Positions 21,284 through 32,980 of a stretch of DNA of 64,000 nucleotides are shown one piece after another; position 1 is the first letter of the stretch, and each line of letters begins with the position of its first letter. This stretch comes from Shinisaurus crocodilurus. Lineage: Eukaryota; Chordata; Lepidosauria; Squamata; Shinisauridae. The notes below the pieces were generated by a model. That model made no database searches and had not been told where the DNA came from. It saw only the letters and a program-made list of their open reading frames with translations. Made by a program: the position numbers and the translations under genes. The stretch lies in NCBI GenBank assembly GCA_021292165.1, contig JAHFWL010000197.1, positions 1 to 64,000 of the forward strand. Reading direction: 5' to 3'.

Positions 21284-21995
21284 ATAATTATTTCTTATCC
21301 GCCTCTCCACTTGGATCGAGGTGGGGAACAACAATAAATATAAAATACACAAACTGGTTAAAACATATTATTAAAACATTCTTAAGAAACTTTTTAAAAT
21401 ATCCTAAAATTCCTAAGTTTCCACTGGGTAGGCCTGCCGGAAGAGATCAGTCTTCATGGCCTTTTTAAATGCCAAAAGATTATTCAATTGACGAGTCTCC
21501 TCCAGCAGCCTATTCCACAGTCTGGGAGCAGCAGAAGAGAAGGTATTCTGGGTAGTAATCGCCAGCCTGGTCTTGGCTGACTGGAGTAAATTCCTTCCAG
21601 AGGACCTAAGTGTGCGGGGCAGATTGTACGGGAGAAGGCGATCCTGCAGGTAACCCGGACTCAAACCATGTAGGGCTTTAAAGGTAATAACCAACACTTT
21701 ATACTTCGCCCGGAAACTTATTTATTTATTTATTTATTATATTTATACCCCACCTTTTTTCCTGCAAGGAACCCAAGGTGGCCTACATTATCCTCATCCT
21801 CCTCTCCATTTTATCCTCACAACAACCCTGTGAGGTAGGTTAGATTGGTAGCCAGTGTAATGCTTTTAAAGCCGGTGTAATATGGGCACCTCTAGATGTA
21901 CCGGTGACCAATCTGGCTGCCATATTTTGCACCAAACTTGAAGTTTCCAAACTAGATAACAGTGAAGTACTTTTGATTCGTTCCCTGGAACTGAC
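21248..21995 (-). mobile_element. L2 LINE 3' part, minus strand, with (ATC)n tail
   Basis: The minus-strand reading at 21413-21697 is FKALHGLSPGYLQDRLLPY...RLAITTQNTFSSAAPRLWNRLPE-like...FKKAMKTDLF, the C-terminal end of L2 ORF2. The 3' end runs into an ATC microsatellite at 21248-21283. A CORE-SINE at 21713-21842 is inserted; L2 text (GGTAGCCAGTGTAATGC and onward) resumes after it. Confidence 0.8.
21713..21842 (-). mobile_element. CORE-SINE fragment nested in L2
   Basis: TTATTTATTTATTATATTTATACCCCACC..GGAACCCAAGGTGGC...ACAACCCTGTGAGGTAGG is the minus-strand 3' half of the CORE-SINE at 48636-48893. Confidence 0.7.
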
Positions 21996-22464
21996 TAAAG
22001 ATGGAAAATCTGCCTGCTAGTTGACTTCAGAGTATCCACTGCTGACATAGTATTTGTCCCAACAGGAAAGGGCTAGTCATTGCTCTTTAGCAATGAGAGC
22101 ATAATTAATCTTTAGCACACTATGTCAGGTTTAAGTACCTGAGTATAAATGCACTCAATGCAGTCTGGCAGATCACTCAGTAGTCACAGCAGGAAAATGC
22201 TACAGCTTTGACCATGCATGTTAAAAATATACCCATTGACCTCATTCTTGGAGTGACGCCCTTGTATAACTAGAAAATACTGTTTCTTATGCTGGTACTA
22301 ACAAATACAGTAGCTGCAGTTCGTACACGTACACACACACACACACAGAGAGCAACATTTTAAGGAGTAGGCAAAGGGGGTGTCAGGGCCTGCTCCAGTT
22401 GGACTGTCCCCACCACCACCACCACCCTGGGAGATGAGAGGGAAAGCAGGGCCACAGGGAAGCC

Positions 22465-22560
22465 AGTGTTTTTGTGAATTGTCGTGAACCGCCCAGAGAG
22501 CTTTGGCTATTGCGCGGTATATAAATGAAATAAATCAATAAACAAACAAACATTTTACTA
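22465..22560 (+). mobile_element. LINE 3' end (CCCAGAGAGCTTTGGCTATT type)
   Basis: GAACCGCCCAGAGAGCTTTGG and TATATAAATGAAATAAATC match the tail at 3500-3603. Confidence 0.65.
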
Positions 22561-24273
22561 TTTGGAGAGGCACTGATAGGGAAGGGCTAGACGGGAAACA
22601 GTGCATGAGCATTTGTGTGCTTAGACTGGTACTGTGCCAAAAATTTCCTCTCCATTTTCGTGGGACCATTCTTTGCCAGCAAAAATGGAGAGAATTTCAG
22701 TTCTTTATGGGGTGGATAGGGTGGCCTCTTATACATCACCAAAAAAGAGGACAAAAGAGGCCACCGGTTTGCATAATATTTGCACATGCAAATTTACATG
22801 CATAGGTGCAAATTCAGAAATAATGACTAATTTAAATGGAAATACAAGAAATCTCACCAGAGTGGGCAAGACTGACCAGGTGACCTGTGTGCCTGCTCAG
22901 TCTGTTGTCCACGTGCTAACTGTTGATGGGCAATTCCAAGAGCTTTTCTACGGGAAGCTGTTAATTGTCTGTTAATCTGATGCATCTACTTTCGGTTTTG
23001 TTGCAGAATTGAGATCTGAGCACTACACGAGGAGGGTTTCCTTTCCTGCCTTTCTGCTACATAACCCCTAGGTGTCACTGTGGTATAGTGAAATAGAGCA
23101 AATACACAAGAGGAACTTGCACTTCCTTTCACTTTCACCATTAAATGCTGCATTTTCCCTGCTCGGGGGGGGGGGGGGCGGACACTTGCTGAAAGTGCTG
23201 GTTAGACACAGAAGTGAAACTGGATGGTCACAATGTCATCTAAATAATCTGTGAGTGAACAGCTGTGAGTAGGGAATGACAAGTGCATAACAAATGCCTC
23301 ATGAAGAAAAGCCCCCAAGGCTCTTGCTCTTCCTTTTTATAGTTCTTTGACTTCATCCAATTTGGTCTCATATTTTAAGAACCTACCATGAAAAGTACTG
23401 CTATACATTTCATAAAACTCAAATTCTTGTTTGCTATAGATTAGATTTGCCAGATGGCTTAGCTTGATCCTGACCCTTGGACTTTTCTATGCCTGGAACC
23501 ACGTAACATAGGGATACCAAAGTGGAAGCCGTAGTTATTGAAATCACTGCATGTGTGAGATTACTAGACTTACTCTTGAACCTGTCTTGACTCTTGGATT
23601 TGATAAGCCTTGACCCATTCAGTACTGAAGTTCCAATGAAGATTTCAAGGTCTTCATTGAAATAGACTAAACCTCTGCATGTGTAGATTTGTTTAGGCCT
23701 TTTTCTAGAATCCTTGTCTTTGATTGCCTGAGGTGGCTTACCCCAGGAATCATTCAAGCCCTTGCCCTGTATTCTGAGCAACAGAGAAACCAAGTTGTCT
23801 GGATCTCTGACACAGTTATAGTTATTAGTTTTGGATTGTTTTAGAATTACTTATAGAGCCTATAGCCAATTGTCATCAGCTATATGATTTCAGAGTGTAA
23901 CATTTACTCTGGGATTGCCTACAATAAAAGAATATCACTGATTTGGGCTGTCCTGTGTCAGAATGACAGAGTGTGTACTTGAAGGATCAAGCTCATGACA
24001 CCCTCACTCCCTGAAATTCTCAGAATTTTCTCTCACCTCCCATCCCACTATGCAGGGATGTTTTCTTTTCACCCATAATTTGCACAAAATTTAATGAACA
24101 TTCAACACAGCACTGGCTGAGACAACCAAGAAAAGATGAACACAGCCACAGCCTGTGTCTGGTCACATGATTTAATGTGTAAGGAAATGTACTATACTTA
24201 ATAGTTCAAAATACGGTAACTTCACCAGCTGCAGCATGTTGATTTTCAAACTTTAGATGACACCATGGATTAT
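22561..24273. other. No gene recognised
   Basis: A G homopolymer lies at 23166-23177. A minus-strand ORF of 119 codons (23434-23793) has no recognisable domain, and its sequence is Lys/Ser-rich without splice support, so it is not called. An AATAAA near 23922 has no linked transcript. Confidence 0.35.
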
Positions 24274-24413
24274 GAAGGGCACAATCCCTATGCATGTTTA
24301 GACAGAGAAAAGGCCTTCAACTTCCAGAATGCTCCAGCTAGCCATGCTGACTGGGGCGTACTGGGAGTTGTAGGCCTTTTATCTGTCTAAGCCACAGATA
24401 GCATTGTGCCTTT
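24274..24413. mobile_element. Palindromic MITE, TGCAATCCTATGCATG family, copy 2
   Basis: CACAATCCCTATGCATGTTT on the left; the right arm is worn (ATAGCATTGTGCC). The middle keeps the CTCCAGCTAGCCATGCTGACTGG fold. Confidence 0.65.
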
Positions 24414-24417
24414 AATG

Positions 24418-24530
24418 CAGAGTCCTCCAACCTTGGGTCCCCAGATGTTTTTGGGCTACAACTCCCAGCATGCCCCATTCTGGGAGTTGTAGGCCAACAA
24501 CATCTGGGGACCCAAGGTTGGAGAACACTG
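24418..24530. mobile_element. Fold-back hAT MITE, copy 2 (113 bp)
   Basis: CAGAGTCCTCCAACCTTGGG at the left and CCAAGGTTGGAGAACACTG at the right. Flanks CTTTAATG and CTTTAGTG are an 8 bp duplication with one mismatch. It abuts the preceding MITE. Confidence 0.85.
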
Positions 24531-24730
24531 CTTTAGTGACTATTGCTTAGAACACGTAGTGGCAAAGTATATATAAAAAAATGAACTTCATAAATACACA
24601 GAAAATTCACAGTGTTCAAGCAGCATGGAAATGCATGCAATTCATTCAAGAAGTAAACAGTAGCTTTTTCAATAAACATGCTTTGGGGCAATACCCTCAC
24701 CTACTTATAAGGCCAGCCCTTCCCTTAGGG

Positions 24731-25651
24731 CAGTGATGGCGAACCTATGGCACGGGTGCCACAGCTGGCACGCAGAGACCTCTCTGTGGGCACTCGAGCC
24801 ATTGGTCACCAGATCACGAAAAGACCGTCCCCTTCTGAAAAACACTAATGATCTTGTTCTTTCTCAGAGTGTGGAACAGAATGATTTTATTCTAGAATTC
24901 CTGTTACAGAATTCTTTTCTACATTGTTATCACATTTAAAAGATTTTGAAGAATGATGCACAGAGCATGGCTTGGATGTAAAGCCCTAACAGTTGACCCG
25001 AGTGCTGCATGTGTTGCTCTCAAACTAACGGAGTATGAGCCAAGGTTTGACAAATTATCAGCATGCATGCAATAGCAAAAATCACATTAATTGTGCAAAA
25101 GCCTGCCCAATGCAAACTTTTACCTAATGCAGTGTTTGCAGTCCAAGACATAAAGTGTTTAAAATGTGTTAAGCACGTTTAGTTTTCTTGTTTATCTTGC
25201 TCATCCTAGTACAGGTTGACTTTTACTTTTACTAATCCGACACCTGTAGAAGCAGGGAAAGGACCCAGGGTAAAGCTTGCCCCATACAATTTCAGTCTGG
25301 CATATAATCATATTACAAGTTGAGAATCCCTTATCCAAAAATACATGTGCCTAATTATTTAAAAAGTTTGTATAAATTCCCTTCAGGCTATGTGTACAAT
25401 GCAGTACTATAATAATTTTTTGAGTTGATTTTTTTTTCAACAAAAAACTGTTTGCATCATTGAATGCTCTGTTATTGTGTTTTTCTTTTAAGACAAAAGA
25501 TGTTAATTAATTCGGACAACTGTATGAGTTGTTTTTCTAAAACTAAAACCTCGGTATTCAGGTTTAATTGCAGTGTTGGCACTTTGAAATAAATAAGTTG
25601 GTTTTGTGTTGCAGTTTGGGCACTCGGACTCAAAAAGGTTCGCCATCACTG
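24731..25651. mobile_element. Charlie-like hAT element (921 bp)
   Basis: Perfect 8 bp duplication CCTTAGGG at 24723-24730 and 25652-25659. Perfect terminal inverted repeats, CAGTGATGGCGAACC and GGTTCGCCATCACTG. The interior has short stretches that may be worn transposase (around 24940-25080), but no ORF of use. The subterminal text GAGTGCCCAAACTGCAAC (minus strand) resembles, from memory, Charlie-type hATs reported as horizontally transferred in tetrapods. Confidence 0.92.
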
Positions 25652-25659
25652 CCTTAGGG

Positions 25660-26114
25660 CTTAGGCTGAGTGAGTGAGCTGGTTGCTTCAGGCAGCAGAT
25701 ACTAGGCTGGCATGGTGTGGCAGCCAAGTGTTGGAGGACAGAGCTGTGTCTGATGCATGGGCTGCTTGCACTCCCCTAAAGTAGGTTGCTGCCTCACCAG
25801 TGTTGAAGTAATATTTATCTGCTGGTCCTGCCAGCTTCTGTACATGGAATAGGTGCGTGTGTGTGCGTGCATGTGCATGTGCACATACACACGCCATCTT
25901 GTCCTTTGCCTCATTCAGGAAAGTGTCTTGGACTGGACCTGTCAACTTGCCTACTTTTTAAAAACTCTTCAAATGATCCCAAATGGACCTGATACAGAGG
26001 CTTCCAAGTAACAAATGGCTATGCAGCAAACAATGCCAATGTGTCAGGACTGGTGACTAAAAGGATGTTGAGCGGGGATTTTTTTAGTGTGTACACCACC
26101 ACACAGCTGTAGTA
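25660..26114. other. No recognised feature
   Basis: GT/CA-rich spacer between a hAT and a CORE-SINE; no gene seen. Confidence 0.35.
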
Positions 26115-26412
26115 AAGAACCAGTGTGGAATAGTGGTTAGAGTGTGGTGTAGTGGTTAGTGTTGGACTGGAACTTGGGAGACCTGGGTTCTAGTCCCCAC
26201 TTGGCGCTGCATGAAGCTCACTGGGTGACTTTGGGCCAGTCGCGGACTCTCAGCCCGCCCAACCTACCCCATAGGGTTGTTGTGAGGATGGAATGGAGAG
26301 GAGGAGGAGGAGGACCATGTAAGCTGTCTTGGGTTCCTTGCAAGAGAAAAAAAGACAGGATATAAATGTAATAAATAAATAAATAAATAATAAAAAATAA
26401 AAAATAAATAAG
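26115..26412 (+). mobile_element. CORE-SINE (MIR-like), near full length
   Basis: A tRNA-like head with B box GGTTCTAGTCCC. Then the core TGGGTGACTTTGGGCCAGTC..CTCTCAGCC, which parallels the MIR core. Then TTGTTGTGAGGATGGAATGG, GGTTCCTTGCA and a (AATAA)n tail. The head contains a small duplication (AGTGGTTAG twice). Confidence 0.8.
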
Positions 26413-26534
26413 CTGCAGGGAGATGAACCGCAGCAATAGGTCACAGTGGTACTCAATCAGGTGGCACTCCTTGACTCCTAGAAAGACACCCAGATCAGGC
26501 TTACTCACTGGTCAAAACAACTAGAAAACTTGTG

Positions 26535-26738
26535 GGGAGAGGCCATAGCTCAGTGGTGGAACACATGTTTTGTATGTGGAAGGTCCCAGGTTCAATCCCT
26601 GCCAACTTTAATGAAACCTATGTCAGGTAGATGGGCTGTAAAATACCTTATAATTGTAATAGTTTTCAGTGTATTATACTATATATAAAAACTTTTTTTT
26701 TTTTGTGATCCACCCAGAGGACATCTGTTATGGAGTGG

Positions 26739-26772
<34 letters not shown>

Positions 26773-26885
26773 TGATATATATATATATTAATACGTAAGA
26801 TTCTGGAGATCTCCAAGCAGGCAGCACTGGGCTAGATGGACCAATGGTCTGACTCAGTATAAGGCAGCTCTGTATGTTCATGTGC
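26535..26885 (+). mobile_element. tRNA-headed SINE (Sauria-like), copy 2, interrupted
   Basis: GGCCATAGCTCAGTGGTGGAA (A box) and GGTTCAATCCC (B box) form the head. The end, GGGCTAGATGGACCAATGGTC..CAGTATAAGGCAGCT, is well kept. Between about 26640 and 26800 lies inserted DNA with a worn LINE tail (GATCCACCCAGAGGAC) and a (TA)n tract. Confidence 0.8.
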
Positions 26886-27825
26886 TCTCACTGGATATTG
26901 ATCTGCTTCACCGCATGGCGGCCCCAACTTTGCAAGAGTCAGGTTGGACCCCGAGGGAAGCAGAAATAGGCTCCCACCTCATGGTAACATAAGCATCCGT
27001 CCTCACTTACCACAAAGGAGTGGGGAAGGGTCATTGTACTGGAAGCACCCCAAAAGTGTCACTAGCTCAGAATCATCATCAACTTTAATCTGGGTCTGCT
27101 CGTGGAAAGAGAAATGAGAAAGACCTGCATATTTTTATTTCTGTTTTTGTTTTTCATTTTTGAAGGACAACATGATGGATTGCCCTTGCCCTACCCTCTT
27201 CCTCCTCAAACAGTTGGAAGAATTGCATAAATCACCCTGGAACCCAGTCAATCACTTATTCAAATGAAATAAGCCACTTGGACTAAATCCTAATGCTGAT
27301 TTTATTCAGCACTTGATTAGGAAAATGTTTTGACAAGCGGGATTATGCTGAGCAAGCATTTCTAGATTTGGCTTACTTTTATTTCTTAAGAAAAACAGAA
27401 TTGGCTTTCAGGTTCTCTCAACCCAGCACAGCTCACCGATTCAAAATCCTGGGGCCTGGGGTGTTGTGGTTGGGGGGACGATGTCATTTTTCCATGTTGT
27501 CCCTTGGTCCTTCCTATTTTTAGATTGCCTCGAGCCTTTTGGGCCACCGTCTGCTCCCAACACCCTGCCTCTCTGAATGTTTGGTGGTATATTTATGAGA
27601 CTCACATATAGCTTTGTTCCTGTCTCCCTAATTAGCAACTGATGGTGTACCATACTTTAAGTTTAAGGCAAAAAACAAAACAAACAAACAAACAAAACCT
27701 GTGTGTTTTTCTATAAGACCACATGGAGTAGTCTGAAAGAATTGCTTCGATATAACCTACATATTGGTGACAATGAACACAGATGGGGAAGGGGATGTGG
27801 GATTTCTTATAGCTCATAGTTAAAA
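26886..27825. other. No repeat recognised; candidate conserved noncoding DNA
   Basis: About 27235-27420 is low in repeats and rich in homeodomain-type words (ATTTTATTCAGCACTTGATTA, GGGATTATGC). Whether it is conserved cannot be told without an alignment. No exon seen. Confidence 0.3.
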
Positions 27826-27990
27826 TGGTTTGTCTGTGTATGTGTGTTTGTGTTTATATGTTATATGTAAATAGCTTTTATATTATGTTACAATATTGTA
27901 TATTTAAGGTTTTTAATGTTTGCATACCACCCAGAGAGCTTTGGCTATTTGGTAGTACAGAAATGTAATAAGTGAATGAAATGAATGAAA
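27826..27990 (+). mobile_element. LINE 3' end
   Basis: CACCCAGAGAGCTTTGGCTA followed by ..GTAGTACAGAAATGTAATAAG matches the LINE tails at 3500 and 22465. Confidence 0.6.
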
Positions 27991-28110
27991 AGTCTTGACT
28001 TCATGCACTTGAGGCTAAACTAGTAACAGCTGGGTTAAGGGAGGGAGGAATGGGTAATGCTTGGCATTTAATACATGCATTTTCGCTGTAACCTGTATAA
28101 TAACTATTTA

Positions 28111-28246
28111 AGGATGCAATCCTATGCATGTTTAGGCAGAAAAAAAGCCAAACAGCTCCCAGCATTCTCCAGCCAGCCATGCTGGCAGAGGAATGCTGGG
28201 AGTTGTAGGATTTTTTTTCTGTCTAAACATGCATAAGATTGCATTC
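28111..28246. mobile_element. Palindromic MITE, TGCAATCCTATGCATG family, copy 3
   Basis: GGATGCAATCCTATGCATG on the left and CATGCATAAGATTGCATTC on the right, with the CCAGCCAGCCATGCTGGC middle. Preceded by TTA. Confidence 0.75.
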
Positions 28247-28341
28247 TGAGGTAGCTAAGTATTTTCTTCTCCATATGCATATAAGGGAAAGTCAACAGCT
28301 TGCTTAAGAGCTTCTACTGTATTTGTGGCAGAGGTGAGATT

Positions 28342-28826
28342 TGTTGGGAATAGTAATGTTGCCTGCTTCAAAACAACAAAGTGATGTAACCACTGATTAG
28401 AGTGGGAGGAATGGGTTAACTAAATAATCCTCTCCTCCCTACTTTTGACCTCTCTGGCCAGAGCTCTGCTGCTCTCTATCTACTTCCTGCTTCTTTGTGG
28501 AAGTTAGTTTGGCTCTCTGCTCTGCCCTCTCCCAACATGGAGGACGCAAGTCAGAGCTGGCTTCCAGCCAGAGATCTTCCATAATGAAACTAATCTGTCT
28601 ATATGCGTCCTGCATATATGTGAGTGATCTGTAAGTAAGAACTGATAAATGTCTGTAGTTTAAACCTTGTGTGGACATTCCATTCCTTTTAATAGCCTTA
28701 AGAGACAAGAGTTTAGCAACTCACGTGGTGAAACCAGTTTCAATAAAGCAGGCTGCACTTAAGGCGGAAACTCTGCTTTGTCCTAATCAGTTTAGGACCG
28801 ACTCCCTTTAACCATATCCTCCAACA
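28342..28826 (+). mobile_element. Solo LTR (485 bp)
   Basis: Termini TGTTGG and CCAACA are perfect inverted repeats. AGATT is duplicated at 28337-28341 and 28827-28831. AATAAA at 28742-28747 gives plus orientation. No internal region is present. Confidence 0.88.
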
Positions 28827-28831
28827 AGATT

Positions 28832-29984
28832 TGAACTGGGGAAGTCTTCATTTCATTGTAACTCATTTCCTCAGCCACCAAATGACCAGACATGTTACTT
28901 TTGGAGGGGGTGGGGTGGGGGAGGACTAAGGATGTGCAGCAAAAATCTATAGCCATGTAACAAAATGTCTGATTCCAGGGTTGCCCGAAAATGCCCATGC
29001 ATGCACTGTGACAGGATGCGAAGCTGGGCACAGGCATTCTACCCTCTCTAAATATTCCCCACTCTTCATGCCACTTTTAGCTAGTTAGCCAGCAGGATTT
29101 AGCAGTAGCATTGCAGAATGCAGCGGACTTTGGAGCTGGATGCCCGTACGACCAAAAAACAGCAACAAAAATCAAACAATTTTTTTTTTTTTAGTTTTTG
29201 GTGTATTTTTTTTATGGAGTGTCCCATAGCTAATGAGAGACCTCATTGTGGAAATCAGATTTCTTGCCTCAAGAGACTGCAAGTGCAGCTCTGAAGTCAG
29301 GGATTAATGTCAATGAAAGCCTTATTCACAAACATTTCCATATTCATGAGTCTCTGACACTTGCAGGCAATGTGTATGTATTAAAAAAGAATGAAAGAAA
29401 GAAAGACTCGCAGAAGCTGGATCTCTCGCCTTCTCCTAACTTGATAAGAGGCACAATGGAAGCTTTACAGAATTAACCATTTTCCAGCTGGATCACATTT
29501 GCCCTCCATTCCAGTGGAAGCAATTTCGATATTACCTTAAAACATTTTCATAACTGATGCTAACATCACATACTCTCCAAATGTCCCTACTACTATCAGG
29601 GGCAGCCCCTGTTTTATGGTACCTTCTCCTGGTAAAATACAGCTACTTGTTTTGTGTTTGGGGGGGCGGGAGGGTTGGGTTTTTTTTCTGAATTGGGAGA
29701 GATGAATCTTCACTCTAGCGCACACATGCATACAAATGCACATATGTTGCCACAAATTGTAAAGGGACTGCTTCCCTTCTGCCCCTTCCTTCCAACCGCT
29801 GATCCAGACAGCAAATATTATTCACCAGATCCACAGTGAGATTAAATATTCTATATTTTTTCCCTTTAAAACGTAAACGGTTGTGGTCAGTTTAACATAC
29901 AGCAGGTAGCAAAGACCGTCCAACAATGTGTAATGGGTGGGTGGCCCTCCGGAACTAATAGTTGGTATGTATGAGTAGAGATAG
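28832..29984. other. No recognised feature
   Basis: About 1.1 kb without gene or repeat ends; poly-T near 29180 and G-rich near 28907-28925 and 29660-29680. 29245-29560 is repeat-poor. Confidence 0.35.
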
Positions 29985-30126
29985 GTGAGAGCTTCATTTC
30001 AGTTTGGTTTTGATATGAATTTACCAAAATTTGAAAAGTTCTCCATATTTAGGACAAAAAGTACTTGATATTAAGACATTAAAATGTGGGAGAAACTGAA
30101 ACTGACAGATTTACCTGTCCATCTAG
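29985..30126 (+). repeat. GATGGGTGAGAA repeat family, copy 3
   Basis: AGATAGGTGAGAGCTTCATT...AAAAAGTACTTGATATT..GGGAGAAACTGAAACTGACAG ends ...TGTCCATC. Confidence 0.55.
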
Positions 30127-31687
30127 GTCTTGGGCTTAGAGTGCTTAGTTCTTAAAAAGGGATGTGTGGGAATTTTGGTTTTGCTCGCAAACATGCAAGC
30201 ATACTCCACTCAAAGCTCCAAACACGAGCGTGAGCACATGTCCACCGAAAATATTCACCAGTTGTCGAATACGTGCTCGCGTTCATCTCGTTCCCAATTC
30301 CCACTTCGATTTCCTAATTTGCGCAAATTTCCTCAGTAGACTGTATCAATCCCACTTTAATCTATAGAGGAAATCTGTGCAAATTTGGGGAGATTTTCGC
30401 AAATCTCCCGTTCAGTTGCGGCTTGATTTGCACAAGTTTCGTGTTTGTGCAGAGCAAGTAGCGGTTACAAATGCAGGCAGGAACTGGACGTGAGACAAGC
30501 TACGGGACGATGTTCAGAGAATCCTGACATCTCAAACATCACTAGCCCACCCATTCCTGCTCTTAAAGGAGTGCTTAGCTCTCTCCATCCCTGCCGCTTT
30601 ATGAATTTTAATTAGAGAAAATTACTGTATAAAATTAGGTTTCCCATTTCCTCCCCAAGAGTCATTTATCAGAAATTAAATTTCCAGTCCAAGTACAATT
30701 AAAACACTAGGCAGAGATATTCAACAGGTAATTCAGTAAATGGGGCCATACCTGAGAAAGGGGACTTTGCACTGGAGCTTGGACCTCTAAGAAAGCTGTT
30801 CCTTTAATAATGCTGCAACTCAAACTGAGGGCTTATATAGGATCTGGAGGCTCCATCCTTTCCTGTTCTCAGCTAGGCCCAAATCTAGAAAGGTGCTTCT
30901 GTGAATTTCCCCCTCCTCCTGAGTAGACTAACCTGCAGCTAACCAAGCACTTCACAGACCTGGTATGCCAACTCCTCTGTCCCTGTGGTCCTAAGGGTTC
31001 TCGGGCAGGTGGGCAGTTCCAAGAGCCAGTCAAGAACCCAGTCAACTGATCCTGTGGCTGTCCAAAGGCTCCTCAGGGTGTGTGGGTGTGTGAGAGTTTT
31101 GCTGGGGAGTCCTGCTCTCCCTGCTCATCCTCCAAGGAGACCCCAGGTTCTCAGTCTGGGCAGCTCGAAACCCTGACACCAGGCCTCACCAGTGCCCCAT
31201 GGAATCCCACAACCCTCTGCAGTAAGTTTGGGTTCCATGACAGGTATGCAGGAGTTTCTCAACAGACAAGTAAATGTGGAAAAGGTTTCCTGAAAGTAGA
31301 AAGTTTGAAAACATCTAAACCTTAGCTGCTATGGAGTAATTTGCAGTAAACACAAGTATTTTTATCATAACATTTTTATTATGATTTAGTTTGTTGTTGA
31401 ACATGCCTTATTAATATAAGACCTATGCTTGATGTATGCTGAACTACTTATGAATAGTTCAATCTAGTTTTTAAAAATATGGCAAGTTGGAACCTGGACA
31501 TACATTGGAGCATTCACAAGACTGGGATCAAGTGCCCAGACAATCATGCTGGCTTCACTACGTGAAATTTGGTTGTTTGCAAACAGACCTAATTTTCAGA
31601 GGCTATCCAAACCTTTGCTGTCTTCTCCAAGGGTCAAAGTATGCGTTTCATTAATTACACAGCATGTACCTGACCCCCTCTTTGGTT
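30127..31687. other. No gene recognised
   Basis: 30180-30450 has repeated GCAAAT/ATTTGC words (for example TTTGCGCAAATTTCC and TTTTCGCAAATC), similar in texture to 63780-64000. The rest is unremarkable. Confidence 0.35.
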
Positions 31688-31990
31688 TTTATACTCCAGT
31701 ATAAGTGCACATGGCCCAATTTTGGACTGGGACCATAATGCACCAGGAAGGGCAAATTAATCTTTCACCCCACCATTTATTTCCTGAAATTCCCCCACAC
31801 ACGCTGCTGCTGCTGGTGGGGTTAAATAAAGGAAAAATCAGTTGGCATCAATGGAGGCTTTCCCCCCCTTCTTTTTCCTTGAGCCGGGGTAGGGTGGGGA
31901 ATTCAGGAAGCAAACAGTGGGGGTGAATGATTAATCCTTCCCTCCTGCTGCACTGTGGTCCCAATCCCAATTGGGACCATGCACACTTAC
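31688..31990. repeat. Fold-back repeat around 31840
   Basis: AAGTGCACATGGCCCAATTTTGGACTGGGACCA pairs loosely with TGGTCCCAATCCCAATTGGGACCATGCACACTTA, and GGGCAAATTAATC with GATTAATCCTTCCC. Probably a MITE-like palindrome; no target duplication established. Confidence 0.45.
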
Positions 31991-31992
31991 AC

Positions 31993-31994
<2 letters not shown>

Positions 31995-32046
<52 letters not shown>
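31995..32046. repeat. (AAT)n microsatellite
   Basis: Long uninterrupted AAT run. Confidence 0.95.
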
Positions 32047-32047
<1 letters not shown>

Positions 32048-32347
32048 TGAAACATTCTAAATGGTTCAGGAAAAAACCATTACAATTCTAAGTAGCAGCA
32101 GTAAGTTTTATTGATTCAGGAAATTATTGAACCTTGCAGAGTTAATTAATGAACCAATCTATATGAATTTTATAATTTTGCATATATTAGCTTTTGTAAT
32201 TTCTTGGTGATTAGCATAATCTGCATAGGGATGGATGAATCTGTCAGTTTTGCTTTCTCCCACTTTGGATTTAAAATATATATATATCTCAAGTCCTTTC
32301 TATCCTGTTTATGTGGAAGATTCCGTATCATGAACGGACTGGCCTGT

Positions 32348-32501
32348 GGCTTACGCTGGCTCAGCTTGTCTGAGTGTGGAAAGCTAAGCAGGGTCAGGCC
32401 TGGTTATTACTAGGATGGGAGACCCCTCCTCTAGTTTCCTGCATTGAGCAGGGGGTTGGACTTGTAGGCCCCTTCCAACTCTATGATCTATGAATCTATG
32501 A
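32348..32501 (+). mobile_element. 5S rRNA-derived SINE with CR1 tail, copy 2
   Basis: GGCTTACGCTGGCTCAGCTTGTCTGAGTGTGG then the 5S control words AAAGCTAAGCAGGGTCAGGCC and TGGATGGGAGACC (slightly changed: TTACTAGGATGG). The tail is CCTTCCAACTCTATGATC. It lies inside or next to the LINE fragment that follows. Confidence 0.85.
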
Positions 32502-32890
32502 ACGTACATCTCCCTGTGATGGAGGGGAAGTAGAATCCCTTGGGCGTGTTCTATTATACTGTTCTTTTTATCAAGACATTCATCATGTTTTTATTATACC
32601 TATTTTACAAAAAAATCCAGAACAATCAATTGAATTTTATATTTGTGTTCTTTCGGATCAGGATTCTCAGATTACAGATAAGGTGGCCAGGTTCTGTGCA
32701 GTGGCTAGTGCCTGCCTAGCTTTTGGTAAAAAAAAAAAAAACTTTTGGTAAAATAGTACAGTATTACTATAACTGGCTAATACCCCAGGGTTATGTTAGT
32801 CTTTTTTGAGTATGGGTGTAATTATGTACTTTGTGTGTAACGATTGTACATGTTATGTGCAGATCTACGATTGTAATAAAATTGATCTAT
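32502..32890 (+). mobile_element. LINE C-terminal fragment
   Basis: Plus-strand text translates as DGGEVESLGRVLLYCSFYQD...VLSDQDSQITDKVARFCAVA, the Cys/His-type C-terminal tail of a LINE ORF2. A run of A (32730-32742) and AATAAAATTGA at about 32876 mark the 3' side. Family not resolved. Confidence 0.6.
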
Positions 32891-32980
32891 CATCCCGTTT
32901 ATGAAGAAATTTGCAAATTTTGATAAGAATAAGTTCATATCACAAACCAAACTGAACGAACTTCTCACCCATCCATAAAT

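Larger units (their letters stand above)
32226..32980 (-). repeat. GATGGGTGAGAA repeat family, copy 4, split
   Basis: Minus-oriented halves lie at about 32226-32310 (GGATGGATGAATCTGTCAG...CTCAAGTCCTTTCT) and 32895-32980 (ATTTGCAAATTTTGAT...GAACTTCTCACCCATCC). Between them sit a 5S-SINE and a LINE fragment. The junctions share CCTGTTTATG and CCCGTTTATG, a likely target duplication of the LINE insertion. Confidence 0.6.

Noticed and set aside
23434..23793. 119-codon minus-strand ORF as a host gene
   Set aside because: No known domain, no splice context and no repeat support; most likely chance.
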